The notes under the pieces: generated by a model
What the model saw: the letters and a program-made list of their open reading frames with translations, nothing else
Told to the model about the DNA's origin: nothing
The model's database searches: none
Shown here: in pieces, positions 22,159 through 34,149 of the stretch
How positions within the stretch are numbered: position 1 is the first letter of the stretch
How the letters are laid out: each line of letters begins with the position of its first letter
DNA from: Hyphodiscus hymeniophilus
Lineage: Eukaryota > Ascomycota > Leotiomycetes > Helotiales > Hyphodiscaceae
DNA length: 64,000 nucleotides
Assembly (NCBI GenBank): GCA_016508695.1
Contig: VNKQ01000012.1
Location: forward strand, 1,116,001 to 1,180,000
Direction of reading: 5' to 3'
Position numbers and translations under genes: made by a program

Positions 22159-23615
22159 GGGCTGCAATTGATGTTGTATAGTTTCTTCGCTACACAGGGA
22201 TTTTCGTTATATAGGAGGGGACGTTAGCTGTAACAGTTATCGAATATTCGATACGGGCTTTGCATGCTTGCATAAATTCAGGATTAGGGCCGCCCCTATC
22301 CAACGTTACAGTAGCTACCTTAGCAGCGTAGATATGAGCCGCACATCCCACAATTCATGGCAGACGCGTGAATGCGATTCGCGGCATTTGTATGTGCCCG
22401 ACGCCGACGCTCCGTCCGAGATTGGAAAGTGCTCTTCGGGCCTGGCCTGGCGTAGGAGATGTCGCGTGTTCAGTGACTCTATTCATTTCAAAAGGGAGAT
22501 TCAGCTTAGGAGGAGAGAAGCCATCTTCGCACGATGGGATGGGGTTAGATCTTGAGGACGCAAATAATGAGAAAGTGCCGCTATCCCGAGATTGATTTGA
22601 GTTTACAATACAAGAAGGAGAAAGGAAAAAAGGAGACGCTCGAAATGCAGCCAGCCATGGCCCACAGGGGATGGGGATGGGCGGGAGAGGCGTTTGGGCG
22701 CTGCAATTGGGGGGAGTGGGAAGTTGGACGATGGATAAGATATGGGAAGAATAGGGGGAGTGTTGTAAGGCAAGTAGAAGACGAAGGGGAGATTTACATG
22801 TATTTATTTATTTATTTATTTATTTATCTGACCGAGACGTAAAACGAGAAGAGAGTGAACAGTCAGATTGGAATTACTGCTCAAAAGCCAGAGTAAGTAA
22901 TAAGTCACTTCCACTCCCATCCGTCGTCGTCAGCCCTTCGGCCCCTTCGGTTCGTTTGTGCGTCGTATGTTTGCATCCAACCACTAAAGCGCCTTGTCTC
23001 CTTCTCGAACTCAGCCGCTGCCCATCCACTCCATAATATTACAATCTTCAGCCATACAAATCGTTGACAGGTTGGCCCTGCGCCCCCTCGACTTTGCCCC
23101 AAGCAGCCCCGTAATATCTCCTCTGTCTGGGCAAAAACCTAACTACTTAGCCTTCTTGGCATTATTGACAGTGCCCGGAGGTGGTAAATTGGTAATGATA
23201 ATGGGGAGCTAATAATAACAATCATAATAGCCTTCCAACGGCTCCCTGTCTCCACCTACCTTTCCAGGCGTGACCTCTCTCTCTCTCTCTTTCAACAAAC
23301 TTCAACCCCTTCTCTTGCGACCCCTTTTTGCCATTTCAATTTCAATATTCGACTTCGATTCCTTTCATACACCATTCACATTCACTCGAGGGAGAGGAAA
23401 GAGTTAGCCGTGTACCTTCGTATGTAGCCATATTTGGTTTTAATTGGCCCCGGTGACGACGACTTTGGTCCGCATTCTTCTACAACCACACAATCAGCCA
23501 CAACATCAATTTTCATAATTACCAGGAGCCACATCCCACGATCGAGCAGTTCAGAGCATAGGGGCTATTGGAGGAAAGAGGAAAGACTTAGCTGCTGGCA
23601 GGAGCAGAACACATC
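22159..23615. other. 1.46 kb gene-free stretch upstream of the PAP2 gene
   Basis: No coding signal. It contains a TATT microsatellite (22801-22827) and a CT-repeat tract around 23275-23291, typical of a fungal promoter/leader close to transcription start. Confidence 0.5.
22801..22827 (+). repeat. TATT tetranucleotide microsatellite
   Basis: Six full TATT units plus TAT in an uninterrupted run. Confidence 0.9.
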
Positions 23616-24974
23616 ATGGCAGACACGCTTCCCATCATGACGGTGCCCATCGAGGAGCCGCAATGGAACAGCGGAGCCGCGTGGAAACTGCCAGGATGGG
23701 CAGAACCAGTGGTAAGACCACCCTGGAGGACACGTCGAGGGAATCTGAATGCTGACGATTGATATAGATGGTCGCTGGTATCCTGATCGGATCGATGATG
23801 CTCACGAGGAGGAAGGGCTACAAACTTTTCGACCGGAGGAGAACGCAGTACGGACTTCTCGGCGAAGAACCAGACTCTGCGCGGTCCTCGGACGACTTCA
23901 TTGCGGGCCGGTGCATGATTGACAATGACCACACCGATGATGTGAGCGTCGACTCCATGTCGACGTCGAAGCAGCCACCGAAGAAGAGGAGATGTTGCGG
24001 AGCGACCATATACACACCCAATACCTCGCGATTCGCGGGACATCTCCACAGCAGGATAATGAGCAAGTTCCCGTTTTTGATGGAGATGTTCTATTGGATT
24101 GTCACGTACGCTTTCTATCGAAGTACGGCGTTGCTGAGCCAGGCTATCTTCTCCAAAACGGCGATCTGGGACATTGCTCAGGATCATGGATTGGCCGTTT
24201 TGGAGTTTGAGCAATTCTCATGGTTGAGCTTTTTGTGGCCGGTTCGTGAGCAGGATGTTCAGCAGTGGTTTATGCATGGGCATCAGACCTTCCTGACTGT
24301 CTTGAACCGGTCGTATGCTTTGATTCATATCCCAGGAACTGTTGGGTATGTCCCTTGTGCAAATATCCAAGACCTATTACTGATTTCATAGATTTATCGC
24401 CTGGTATTATTACGTTGCTCCTTCACACAACACCTTCGCCATCGTCCGCCGAACCATGACTCTCACCAATCTTTTTGCGTTTATAATCTTCATCTTCTAC
24501 CCCTGCATGCCACCGCGGCTACTTCCCCAAGAATACGGTTTCCTCGACAGCGTCGGTCATAACAACGGACAATCCGTTTGGATGAAGGGGAAATACGTCA
24601 ACGCCCTAGCAGCCATGCCATCCATGCATTTTGGGTATTCTTTCTGCATCGGCTGCACCATGCTCTACCACTCTGGCATCTTCCGCAAAACTCTCGAGCC
24701 TGGAGAGAAGCGTAAAGGAAGGGCCTGGTCCCTGTTCTACATCTTACTTGGAATCGCATATCCATGCTGGATTCTCATCACCATAGTCGCAACCGCAAAC
24801 CACTACTACCTCGATGCTTTCGCGGCCTTCTTCGTCGTTATTCTCGCTTATACCTGCAACCGAATCTTCCTAGTTCTGTTGCCTTTAGAGGACCTGTTGC
24901 TGTGGTGTTTGAGACTCGAGAAACCGTATCCAAGTACAGGGGATAGGTTTCGCGTGAGAGCTCCCAGACCGTAG
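23616..24974 (+). CDS. PAP2-superfamily membrane protein (Aur1/Ipt1-like)
   Basis: Exons 23616-23711, 23768-24345 and 24392-24974 code for 418 residues. The PAP2-type active site is visible: a GKYVNALAAMPSMHFGYSF segment (the SxxxH-like part is PSMHFG) and ATANHYYLDAFAAF, with histidine and aspartate in the third motif. Several membrane spans flank them (for example LTNLFAFIIFIFYPCMP, ILLGIAYPCWILITIVATA, FFVVILAYTC). An N-terminal soluble region carries a basic CC stretch (SKQPPKKRRCCGATIY). Family members transfer or hydrolyse phospho-head groups of lipids; inositolphosphoceramide synthase-like and uncharacterised forms share this pattern, so the substrate is open. It is not the canonical Aur1 by overall sequence, as far as I can judge. 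Confidence 0.8.
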
Positions 24975-25702
24975 GAAGGTCGTGTACGGATAAGGCGTTT
25001 GTCCTGGGTAGTGATGCTCATTTTTGATACCACTATGCATGGTTGGATTTTGTCCTGCATGGAGATAGGCGTTTGAATCCATTCGGGTAGATAGGATGCG
25101 ACCGCTCTGTAGGAGAGCGTTGACTCCACAATAAAAGGGATTTCAACATTGAACACAACCAGTTTTATGTATTGTGACGTGAACGTGGAGAGCTCTCCAT
25201 TTTACGACGTCTTGTAGACTTCTCTACAATTTGATCTTACCTACTAATCGTGCCATCCAACAGACCCTTCACTGTTAAGATGTTTTAGGCCGAGCCGAGG
25301 TAGCGAAGGATTACTCTAGTGTTGTGTCAAAACCTGCGTATCGTCTGGTGCGTTACTAGAACAGTTAATTGATGGGTACCTGAGTGCTCCATCCTTGGCA
25401 GTGCATATCCGCAAGGCACCAGAAGAAGCTTGGGCCATCGTTCGCAAGCTCACCTAGTGTTGTGCCAGCCCCCCAATTCTAGAGGGATATCGTATTTCCA
25501 CATCTATTGATGCCGATTTGCTTTCGCGAGTTGTATCAGACCCATTTCTATCGTTAGATTGTCTCTCTTTCAGTGATTAGTATATCTCAAGCATACGCCT
25601 CACCTATTTCAAGTTTACTCGTCTTCGTACCACACATACCTACTTGGTTCGCATCTATCAGTATTCTCCATTTGAGCGCAATTGCTACACTTCAACGACG
25701 TA
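24975..25702. other. Intergenic, PAP2 gene to BTB gene
   Basis: 728 bases with no coding signal; holds the PAP2 gene 3' end and the BTB gene promoter. Confidence 0.5.
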
Positions 25703-26847
25703 ATGGCAGAATCGGACGCTTTCTTCGAGGGAGGTGTCGCGGAGGGAGCAGGCACTGATGGTGAGTGTCTGCATTGCGATTCCTATCTACCACCCTAATT
25801 TCTCACCTCGACACACTTCCAGCCTCACCTCTGAACCATCTTCACCATGTCACCCAAAGAGAACAGAAGGAGACTGACTAACGGATTGGATACAGTCGAG
25901 ATGGGCGGGGACGAGGTAGCGGTCGAGATCGAAGCTGCGGCGCCCGAAGACGACAATGACAATGACAATGACAACGGTCTTCCATTTCAGGAAGATGCTA
26001 TGGAGGATGTCCCCGCTCGAGTCACCTTCATCGACTACCTTAAGAGTCCTGTCATCAATCTACTTGTTGGTCAGGGTGATGAGCAGGCGCTTTTGACTGC
26101 TCATCAGGCGCTGCTTGTCACAAGTCCGTGGTTTGCTGAGGCTTGCGCGAGGTTCAGCGATGAGGTCTCGGTTCGTATACACCTCCCATTTGTAGTTTCT
26201 AGGATACATAGAGGTTGGGAATCAGAACAAAGCTAATTGGCCTCAGGAGCGCCGTATTGATCTCATAGACGAAGACTTGGACGCTGTAGGCTGCTTCCTG
26301 GAATTTCTCTACACGGGCGACTACTTCCCCCGCAAGCTACCCCGCTCCCGCGAGCTCGAGCGCGACCTCAGTCTCCCCTCCGTCGATGAGACAGGTGACC
26401 AACTCCTCAAGCACGCGCGCGTCTACACCCTGGGCGAGACGCTCAACCTACCCTCCCTCAAATCACTAGCCTCGTCCAAGATCCACTGCGTAAACAGTAC
26501 GGCCAAGGGCGAGATCGCATATGCTAGATACGTATATGCGCATACGCAGAAAGACGATCAATCTATCCGCGCGCCGGTGGCTAACTTCTGGGCCACGAGG
26601 AGTCATACGTTGAGAGCCGAGGCCGAGGATGAGTTTAGGATGATGTGTTTGGAATTCCCGCAGTTTGGTTACGATGTTCTGAGTACGCCCTCTTCGATCT
26701 TCCTTTCACTTTTCATACTTTTGCGTTACGTACTGACCGAAGGCAGCCCGTGTCCTGGACGAGAAGCTCAAGCGCGAGAAGACCGAGAAGCTACACCCCA
26801 CATCCACACCATCCGGAAGCTCCCGCAAACGAATCCGCAACATCTGA
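25703..26847 (+). CDS. BTB/POZ-domain protein
   Basis: Exons 25703-25760, 25896-26170, 26247-26682 and 26747-26847 give 289 residues. After an acidic low-complexity leader (a GAC AAT repeat codes for alternating D and N), the BTB fold runs from about residue 50: PVINLLVGQGDEQALLTAH, LLVTSPWFAEACARFSDEVS, then IDEDLDAVGCFLEFLYTGDY. A C-terminal basic tail ends SSRKRIRNI. BTB proteins of this fungal class are dimerisation or Cul3-adaptor-like proteins of mostly unknown role. Intron 1 (25761-25895) was extended to an acceptor preceded by CTAAC; using a nearer acceptor brings an early stop. An internal ATG at 25847 gives an alternative frame-compatible start. Confidence 0.8.
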
Positions 26848-28273
26848 ACCTCCCAAGCCTTGGAAGCTTCGTTATAGACTCTGGATCGATCTGGGCTTTC
26901 TCTCGCAAAAATCATGTGTACAAGTACAAAATGTCTACTTTATCAATACCACATAAAATTACCCAGGGGATCATGGCTGGCAATGGGCGGGTATATTGGA
27001 TGGTAAAGGTATCGTGGAAGGAAAGCATTGCTCCCCAGCAAAAAGCAGAAAGGAACCCGTGTATACTAGCATTCATACCAGGAAGGGGTAATCAATCCAA
27101 TCCTATCCAATCCAGTCCCGCACACCGTCACATCATCTTTTCCTTTGAAAGTCTTTTCATCCCCTCAACGCTGAGTCCACCGTCCTGTGCATGCCAATAT
27201 CCGACTCGATAGTCTGTCTCGCTTACGCACAGCGGCACTACTTAAGCTTCAAAACAGGAACCTTCCCAATAGATAGTCAGAGACGGCAATGTCAATGTCG
27301 ATGGCCAATGTCGATGCTAACCTCCACCCGCTGCTCCTGTCATCCCCGTCACCCTTTCTTTCCATTCTATTCCACATCTCGGATCAGCTGAAAGTCTGCA
27401 GATTGCAAACAGTCGCAAGGTCTTCAAGATCCCCAACACGGTCTGGTTTGACATTCCGGAATATTAGTATGTGTATGTATATGTATGTGTACCTTCTCCC
27501 ACTAGGCCCCTCGTTATTCTCCTTTCTTTTTGTCGAATGTCGAATGTCGAATGTCGAATGTCGAATGTCGAATGTCGAATGTCGAATGTCGATAGGGGTA
27601 TTGTCGATACGAAAACTTCGATCGACAGCGACAACGACAACGACACTCAACCGACATGTCCGACAGCGCCAGATATTGTCTGTTCTCTCTGTAAAAACAA
27701 AAAGAGGCGGTATATGGTTAAGTTGCTAGGTGGGATGTGTTTTGAGTTTGAGTTGAGGGGATGGAGAAGAACGAATGGCTAGAAGGGATGAGCTTGCTTG
27801 TGAAGAAGAGCGTGGTGATCGGGATGGTGGATTTGCGGGTTTGGTTGTAGGGGGTTGGGACTTGGGCTTGGACTTGGGCCGGGACTAAGTTAGGTTGATT
27901 ATGATTCTCTGGGTGGTAGCTAGGAGTTGTATTTTCCGGAATTGAATTACACCGGGGAGTCCTCTCCTTGCTCTCAAGCCTCTAATAGACGTTTTAGGGT
28001 TTGGGAGAGTGGAATGTCTGGTGATTGCATGGCCTTTGAATGAAGAGAATCCAAGTACTACTTCCCAAGACGATGCTTAAGGACGCCATCAAATAGGGTA
28101 TCTCATGCACCAACATCCAGCCCGCGGAAAAATATCTTTTACAAATAGGAAACTTTTGTGGCTCATGTATGCCAGTGAGACCATTCCATGACAGTCTCGC
28201 GACCTATCAAACAAATACCTCAAAGCAAACCAAATCAATCTGCCCAGCCCAGTTGAGCGAGGAGTTGAAATGC
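26848..28273. other. 1.4 kb gene-free stretch with heptamer array
   Basis: No coding signal beyond frames created by the TGTCGAA array. It holds the BTB gene 3' end and the TDP1 3' flank. Confidence 0.5.
27531..27592 (+). repeat. Heptanucleotide array TGTCGAA
   Basis: Eight perfect TGTCGAA units (27531-27586) and a partial ninth. All three frames on each strand read through it, which explains the spurious frames here. It is followed by a looser stretch of CGACAA/CGACAG words up to about 27670. Confidence 0.95.
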
Positions 28274-30402
28274 CTAGGAGCAAACACCTTGCCAGTCTTC
28301 TTGATAGTCTTGAACCCATCGCGGGTCATTCCAAGCTCTATCTACGCGCAGGTTGTAACGCTCGGCAGTCTGGACATAAGGCACGATTCCCTCCTGCCAA
28401 CTCTTTGTTCCTGGTTCAAGAAGGCCCTCAATGAGGTGGCCAGGTACAACCACGCCGCATTCGAAGTTGCTCAGCTTGATAAGCTTTGTCTTGCAGGTCG
28501 CCTCATTGGCATTTTTTCTGTTGTCATGCTCGAGAGCTCCCCATGCGGATGTTGAAAGGTTTGCGGATCCTACGTAGATATAATAGGGTGGAGCCGATGC
28601 GTCTTTTGCATTGTATGGCAAGATCAGTTTTTGGTGGAACAGCCGGCCAAGGTCCTTCGATTTGTAATGGTAGAATATATTCTTGATTGCGTCTGGCGCG
28701 GTGTTCCATGGCCGTGTGTGGCAGCCGATGTTGCTCGCTGCAAGCTGTGCATCCTCATGAGCCTCCTTGACATCACCAACAGACGGATAGAACAACCTCA
28801 TCTCTGGGACAGAAGAGCCCTCACCAGCAACAGTGATAGTTTCCCTTCCCAGAGCACAATCGTTGAAGCCGTTGAGCCACTTGGCAGATAGATTACCAAT
28901 ACTCGCTGCGCACACCTCGAGCCTCAGTTCGCCGCCCTCACTTTCCTTCTTGGGCATTTCCAAATCTAGATCTCGCACGACTCGTCGAAGACGAAGTAAT
29001 CCATGATTCTCTGATTTAGGACCGGAACAGACCCCAGGAACGGATGTGATAAGATGTACTTTGACCTTGGAATAGTCGTACATTCCTTGGATGGAGTCAA
29101 GAAAACCATCTGGGGTCTGAAGAGCACGTAGATGTGCTAAAAGATCCGCCTCGAAGGACGATAGCTCACTTTGTGCTCGGGAGGAGAGCTTCGGCAGATC
29201 ATGGATATACCTAAGAACGGTAAGTTAGCAGATCTTAGGGAGAGTAGGTTGATTGCAAACGTACCAATGATTGTCGCCTTGTAGTGTATCAATGTCCATC
29301 ATATTACAAGACGTGATGACGATTCGTAGGAAATCGGGGTACACGAGGAGTAGAATCTTGGAGTGTGAAGAGCCGGATGACCAGGCGTAAAAGGCATGGA
29401 AGTTTTTCCCGTTTGCTTGGCTGTTTAGCTGGCGGAGCGTAGGGCCAATACTCAAGAGCTGTTTGGCGGTCACCTTTCCCTGAATGGTCATACCAGCCTC
29501 ATGGCAAGCGGTCTCTACTCTTTGGTCTTGGTTTGGGTCTCTTCCAACGTAGATCTGAAGTCCTCGCGGGTAGGATTAGCCATATTGACATTGTCATAAA
29601 AGAGGACACTTACAGGCACGTCATTAGAAGAATGCGAGAGAGGAAGATGCTGAAAAAGTTCAGGGTCGGCGATGAAGAATGAAAACACACAAGCTGCGAC
29701 GAGATGCTGCTTGTGAATGACATCTGTGAGATTGATGCAATTCTTAGCATTTTGTCTGCCTGGTGTACGCGTGATACGAAGTGCGCCATCGGGATATGCC
29801 ATTTTGATTTTGGGCGGCGAAGCTATGGAGATTGAAGCTGGCGCAAATATCAGCATGAGGCAGTAGCAAAAAGGTTCGATTATCTTACTTGGTAGTTTGG
29901 AGGAAGATTTCAAGCCTGAGGATGTTGCGCTGGCTCTGCTTGAGGAGAGAGAAGTAGATGGTGGGCGTTTTGCATCATCTGTTCTAAGCTCATCACCTGT
30001 TGCCTTTCGCTTCATTCGCTCACTCCTATCCTTGAGCTGATCATTCATAGATGTAGAAACAGGAACGGGGTTTAGTTTGCTATCCACGTGGGACAGATCA
30101 ATCACCTTTTCATGACCGTTCTTCCGAGTCTCTCTTTCCATGTTGGCAATCGTTACGTCTGCAGTTTTTCTGGGATTACCATCTTTCTGTGGAGTTGGAC
30201 GGGACAATGGGCCTGAGATGTGGGTATGAAGAGGAGCGTCGAGGTCATCGTCCCCGTCGTCACTTGACAAATCGATCACAGTCTGTTTTGCTCTGAGCGC
30301 TGCTTGATCGGCCAGAGAGGCCGCGATGGCTCGTCTATACATCGTCAGTATCTTGTGTAACTGTTTTAAAGGTGGGCTTTGTTACTCGAGGTCCTCATCC
30401 AT
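28274..30402 (-). CDS. Tyrosyl-DNA phosphodiesterase 1
   Basis: Nuclear repair enzyme that removes topoisomerase I peptides and other adducts from DNA 3' ends. Exons 30386-30402, 29889-30334, 29614-29822, 29265-29554 and 28274-29210 give 632 residues. Two HKN motifs of the phospholipase D superfamily are visible: HSKILLLVYPDFLRIVITSCN near 285 and FHQKLILPYN ... YVGSANLSTSAWG near 510-540. The substrate-binding core includes LPLSHSSNDVP-IYVGRDPN and SSLSTSAWG-type loops. The N-terminus, DEDLERAIAASLAD, fits a ubiquitin-interacting motif, and a disordered serine/acidic linker follows. The first exon is 17 bases. Intron 3 (29555-29613) was placed to restore the conserved P-IYVGRD joint rather than reading on in the open frame. 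Confidence 0.94.
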
Positions 30403-31007
30403 GATTTCTGTGTTGCAAAGAGGATAGCTTGGTTGTTCGGAATGGTGTTGTTGATGGAATATTCAGATGTCGTTGCAGGCGCGCTTTTAAATACTAATCG
30501 CGTAGTCCCGTGACCACCACTTCTGCCACTCTTTATGTGAATATTGAGCCAGTTTCGATCAGTTTTCTATTGTTCGGCCGTGATCCGAGATCTTGTGAAT
30601 ATGAGAATAAATTAGAGCGACAAAATTAATGATTCCAAAAAAACGAGTTCACACTCTGAGGGAGGAACCGAAGCTTCAGTGACACACCTGAGCATGTACG
30701 GGACCATTCTGGAGCAAATTGGTTGAGCAGATTGAAGTTTAAAATACTTGTAGCTCAGAAGTGGTAATCATTGTTCCGGTATGAGTCTACAACAGTCCAG
30801 ACAGAGCTGTGAATATTTGTCTATTCGAGGAGATTGAGTGCCTCCTCTCGGTGTACAAGGTATCTCTTGATCAAAAGGTACTCTGTCGTATTTTTAGTTC
30901 ATGAGATTCTCATGCTTAGAGACTTCTAGATTGGAGCCATACAGAGACGTTATCAAGCCAGCTCTATTTGTGACCAAACTTAGATACGTATTTACAGTCT
31001 CAATTTT
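30403..31007. other. Intergenic, TDP1 promoter / bioDA 3' flank
   Basis: 605 bases, A/T-rich in part, without a coding signal. Confidence 0.5.
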
Positions 31008-33477
31008 CTATAGCAAAGCCTCACTGAGAAGTTTCTCAATGTCCCTCAAAGTCTCCGGCTTCGACGTCTGACTCGCCATAAGATAAAATACATTACCCAA
31101 GACTCTTGAATGGATATTGAACTGTGTACATCCTTCTAACATCCGTTCTTGTAGCCCCGTCGTAGCCGATGAGGTGTAGCCCGCATGCTCATCGTGCAAA
31201 GCAATCGCCAGAACTGATCCCAAGGCGATGACACTATCAACATCTTTGCTCATTGAGATCTTGTGAATGAAGTCTTTGGACCATGAACTCCACACCGGTA
31301 TTTCCACTTTCCCAGGCATGCTTTTCGATTCCGATTGAGTACTTTCGAAAGTGTGTCCCACACCCCAATCATCCTTATATGGCTGCCATTCCCCGCTTTG
31401 ATCTAAATCCATCATCACATTCAGCGAGGTATTCGCCACATGACATCCAACTGCATGAGCTGTATAACTATGCCCATGAAGCAGTGCATCACGCTTGTCT
31501 GAGCTGAGAAACGCATCATATATGCTGTCGCTTGCCAGAGTTGTACAAAGTGGCACCAAGCCACCAGTCAGAAGCTTTGCATGACAAGAAATATCAGGGT
31601 GAGTTTGGACGAATGATGCAGCACTAAAACGACCGAGACGGTAGAGGCCCGTAAAGACTTCGTCGAAGACGACGGGGAGCCCAGTCCATGCGTTCGGGTC
31701 GGATTGAGGATAGGACGTCCCATGAGAGAATATGTTGGAGCTTTCTCGGACGACGGAGACCAGCGTGTGTTGGAATAAGGGGTCCCTAAATCGTCAATTT
31801 GGTGTAACATTGAGCTAAAACGGAGTCTTACACAAAATGCATGCCTCCTGCTCCCAGTATCACCGGTTCCATGATCAGAGCACCGAATGTCTTCCCTTCC
31901 TGAAGGACGAGTCTTTCCAGTGTCGCCTCAATATATTTCCGATAGAGCTTCGCAGTCGACGATGTATTTCGGGCTTCGATATCAAAGATATCGTTCAGAG
32001 AATCATATTCACTTTTAGATCCAAGAGCAGCTTCCATCCCGGCTGGTGATTCCACAACCCAGTTTCCCTTTTTGAGTTTAACCTCAGGGAAATCGAACCA
32101 ATAGCCTCGCCCCTGGTACCAATGCACTTTCTCGTTATAGATGCAAGGCTCTGAACAATCCATCGTCCCAATAGTATCCCCATGATAACTTCCCTTTAAT
32201 CCCAGAATCCCTACTTCTCCTTTCGCGACGTTATATTTGTATCTCTGACTTGAAGCAGCGAGTGCCATTTTGGCGGCGACTTCCATTCCAGTACTTCCAT
32301 TGTCTGAATAGAAGACTTTCTGCAGGCGTGGGTTATGCATATTCCCGAGGAGGGATTCGGCAAGTAGGAGCGAAGGCTCATTAATTGCACCAGCAAACAT
32401 CACATGCCCATATCTTCCAGCGGCATACGCTGCAGCGAGCGAAAGATCTGGATTGCCATGACCGAGTCCTTGAGTCCACCATGACGCCGAGCCATCGAAG
32501 GTTGGGGTCAACAAATTTTCTTCCTTTCCTTCTCGAACTCGTGTCTGGAAGAAATCTCCGTATGCCGAATCAACCGTCAGGATAGTCTTCTCGGAGACAT
32601 CTTTGTGCTGAGTAAACGGATACCATATCTGCTTATGCGCTCGGCCAGCCATGTCTTCGAGATTCTCAATCCGCTTCTCGTGCTTCAGTGTCAATCTATC
32701 AAGTAGCTCTTCCACAGCATCATGCTTGCTCATGTTTTTATAGTACTCTGCCATCATTTCAAAGTCTTCACTATCATTATTATTTCGTTTCGGCGGTGCA
32801 GGAATTGCAATCGTCTTAATGTCTTTCTTTTCAAAGTATTCCCGGAGATATGCATGGTTCTGATAATGACTGTCCTCAAACTGTAATACGGCATCTAGAT
32901 CATACCCTCTAACATGCAAGGACTCGAATGCAGATATCGATGCTGAAATGCCGCCTAATTTGTGGTCTGCAACCAAGCAAATGGGCAGGCGGAGCGATCG
33001 GTAGAGATCAGCTTGTGATGTCCCACTTGGAGTGGGTGAATGCACACCGCCAGCGGTCTCGAGCAACGTGACTCCTGGTCCTGCTTCTGCGCATGATTTC
33101 AGATGTTGGAGAACGTTCTGCAGAATATCACTGTCGGGAAGAGGCTACCATGTGATCAGTCCATTGCTTGGAAGGGGGCTCGAGGACAAGGTTACAGGTT
33201 TCGATCGGGCAGCAATATGCGGACTGACAGCTTCATCGAACTGATATAGACAATGGGTCCGTGTCTCGGGCGAGAATTGTGATATGTGCCTGTTGTCGGC
33301 CTCCGACAGAGGTCCAGTAGAGACAGGCTTCAAGTACCAGACATTTTCAGAGGGGCTTTTGGATACGAGAGCTTTGCAGAGAATCGTGGACATTACAGTC
33401 TTTCCAACATCGGTATTGGCGCCATAGATTTGGTACGATCGGAGAGCTCTCCACAGCGATGAGGTCTTGGACGCCAT
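31008..33477 (-). CDS. Bifunctional dethiobiotin synthetase / DAPA aminotransferase
   Basis: Fused BioD-BioA enzyme of biotin synthesis: the aminotransferase converts KAPA to DAPA using S-adenosylmethionine and PLP, and the synthetase closes the ureido ring with ATP and CO2. Exons 33196-33477, 31832-33144 and 31008-31785 give 790 residues, the usual fungal length. The BioD part (1-230) has the P-loop IYGANTDVGKTVMST and the ETAGGVHSPTPSG loop. The BioA part starts at about 265 with HKQIWYPFTQHK, and shows SYHGDTIGTMDCS, FDEVFTGLYRLGR and the PLP lysine in AKLLTGGLVPL. The start is the ATG of MASKTSS; the frame upstream has no ATG. Intron 1 ends at a TAG directly before CCTCTTCCC, needed for frame. 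Divergent from BIO2. Confidence 0.96.
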
Positions 33478-34149
33478 CTTGAGCAAGTCCGAGTGTTTTG
33501 ACAGGTCAGACCCAAGCTCTGAAGATCGTCAGCCATTGAAAGTTGATATTACAAGCGGATATGGTGAGGAAACTGAGATGATTCCCGTTAGACATGATAG
33601 AAAGGCACTGGATTTCATTACAGGGCACAAACGTAGAGTGACTTCGTACCGCACTTTGCTCCTCGAGCGCCAAGACCTTAGACTTTCGGGGTTCAAGTAG
33701 TCACGTAGCAACTTGCGAGCTCAGTCTCTTCAGCGCTTCTCCATTCCCACGTTCTCACCAAGTTGTTCCAATTAGAAAAAGGTCAATCAATCGTTTTCCT
33801 TTGGATCAGGTGAGCGAAATACTTCTACCGAGGGCCGAAGACGGCATCGCCAATTAATTTATTTCAGATCCCACAATATGCAGTTGGCCCAATGAGAGGG
33901 CCCTGAAAGCTACACATCCGCCGTTGGGATGGCTCCGTCCCTCAACATCTCCACAAGCTCCAGTGAGCTGCGAGCCAGTGCTGACAGCTGTAGCACTCGG
34001 CAGGGATAAAGCAGCCTGATTGGCAATACCTAGACTCTCCGAGCTCTGCCCTGCCGCATCTCTCATTCCCGGTCTTTTGATTGCTTTTACCAATTCGATC
34101 GTTTGGGACGAGGACATCGCAGTTTCGCAGTGCGAGAACGTCAGTCAAT
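33478..34149. promoter_or_regulatory. Divergent promoter, bioDA / BIO2
   Basis: 672 bases between the two biotin genes' start codons, likely a shared control region. No motif is assigned. Confidence 0.6.

Noticed and set aside
25847..25895. Alternative BTB start (MSPKENRRR)
   Set aside because: The segment ends in CTAAC and a TACAG acceptor, so it reads better as the 3' part of intron 1; kept only as a second choice.
27384..27782. Overlapping frames on both strands with many repeats of short peptides
   Set aside because: They come from the heptanucleotide array, which is open in every frame.
33145..33195. Read-through end of bioDA exon 1 as a short separate BioD protein
   Set aside because: A clean 51-base intron here restores the BioD fold and the fusion seen in other fungi.
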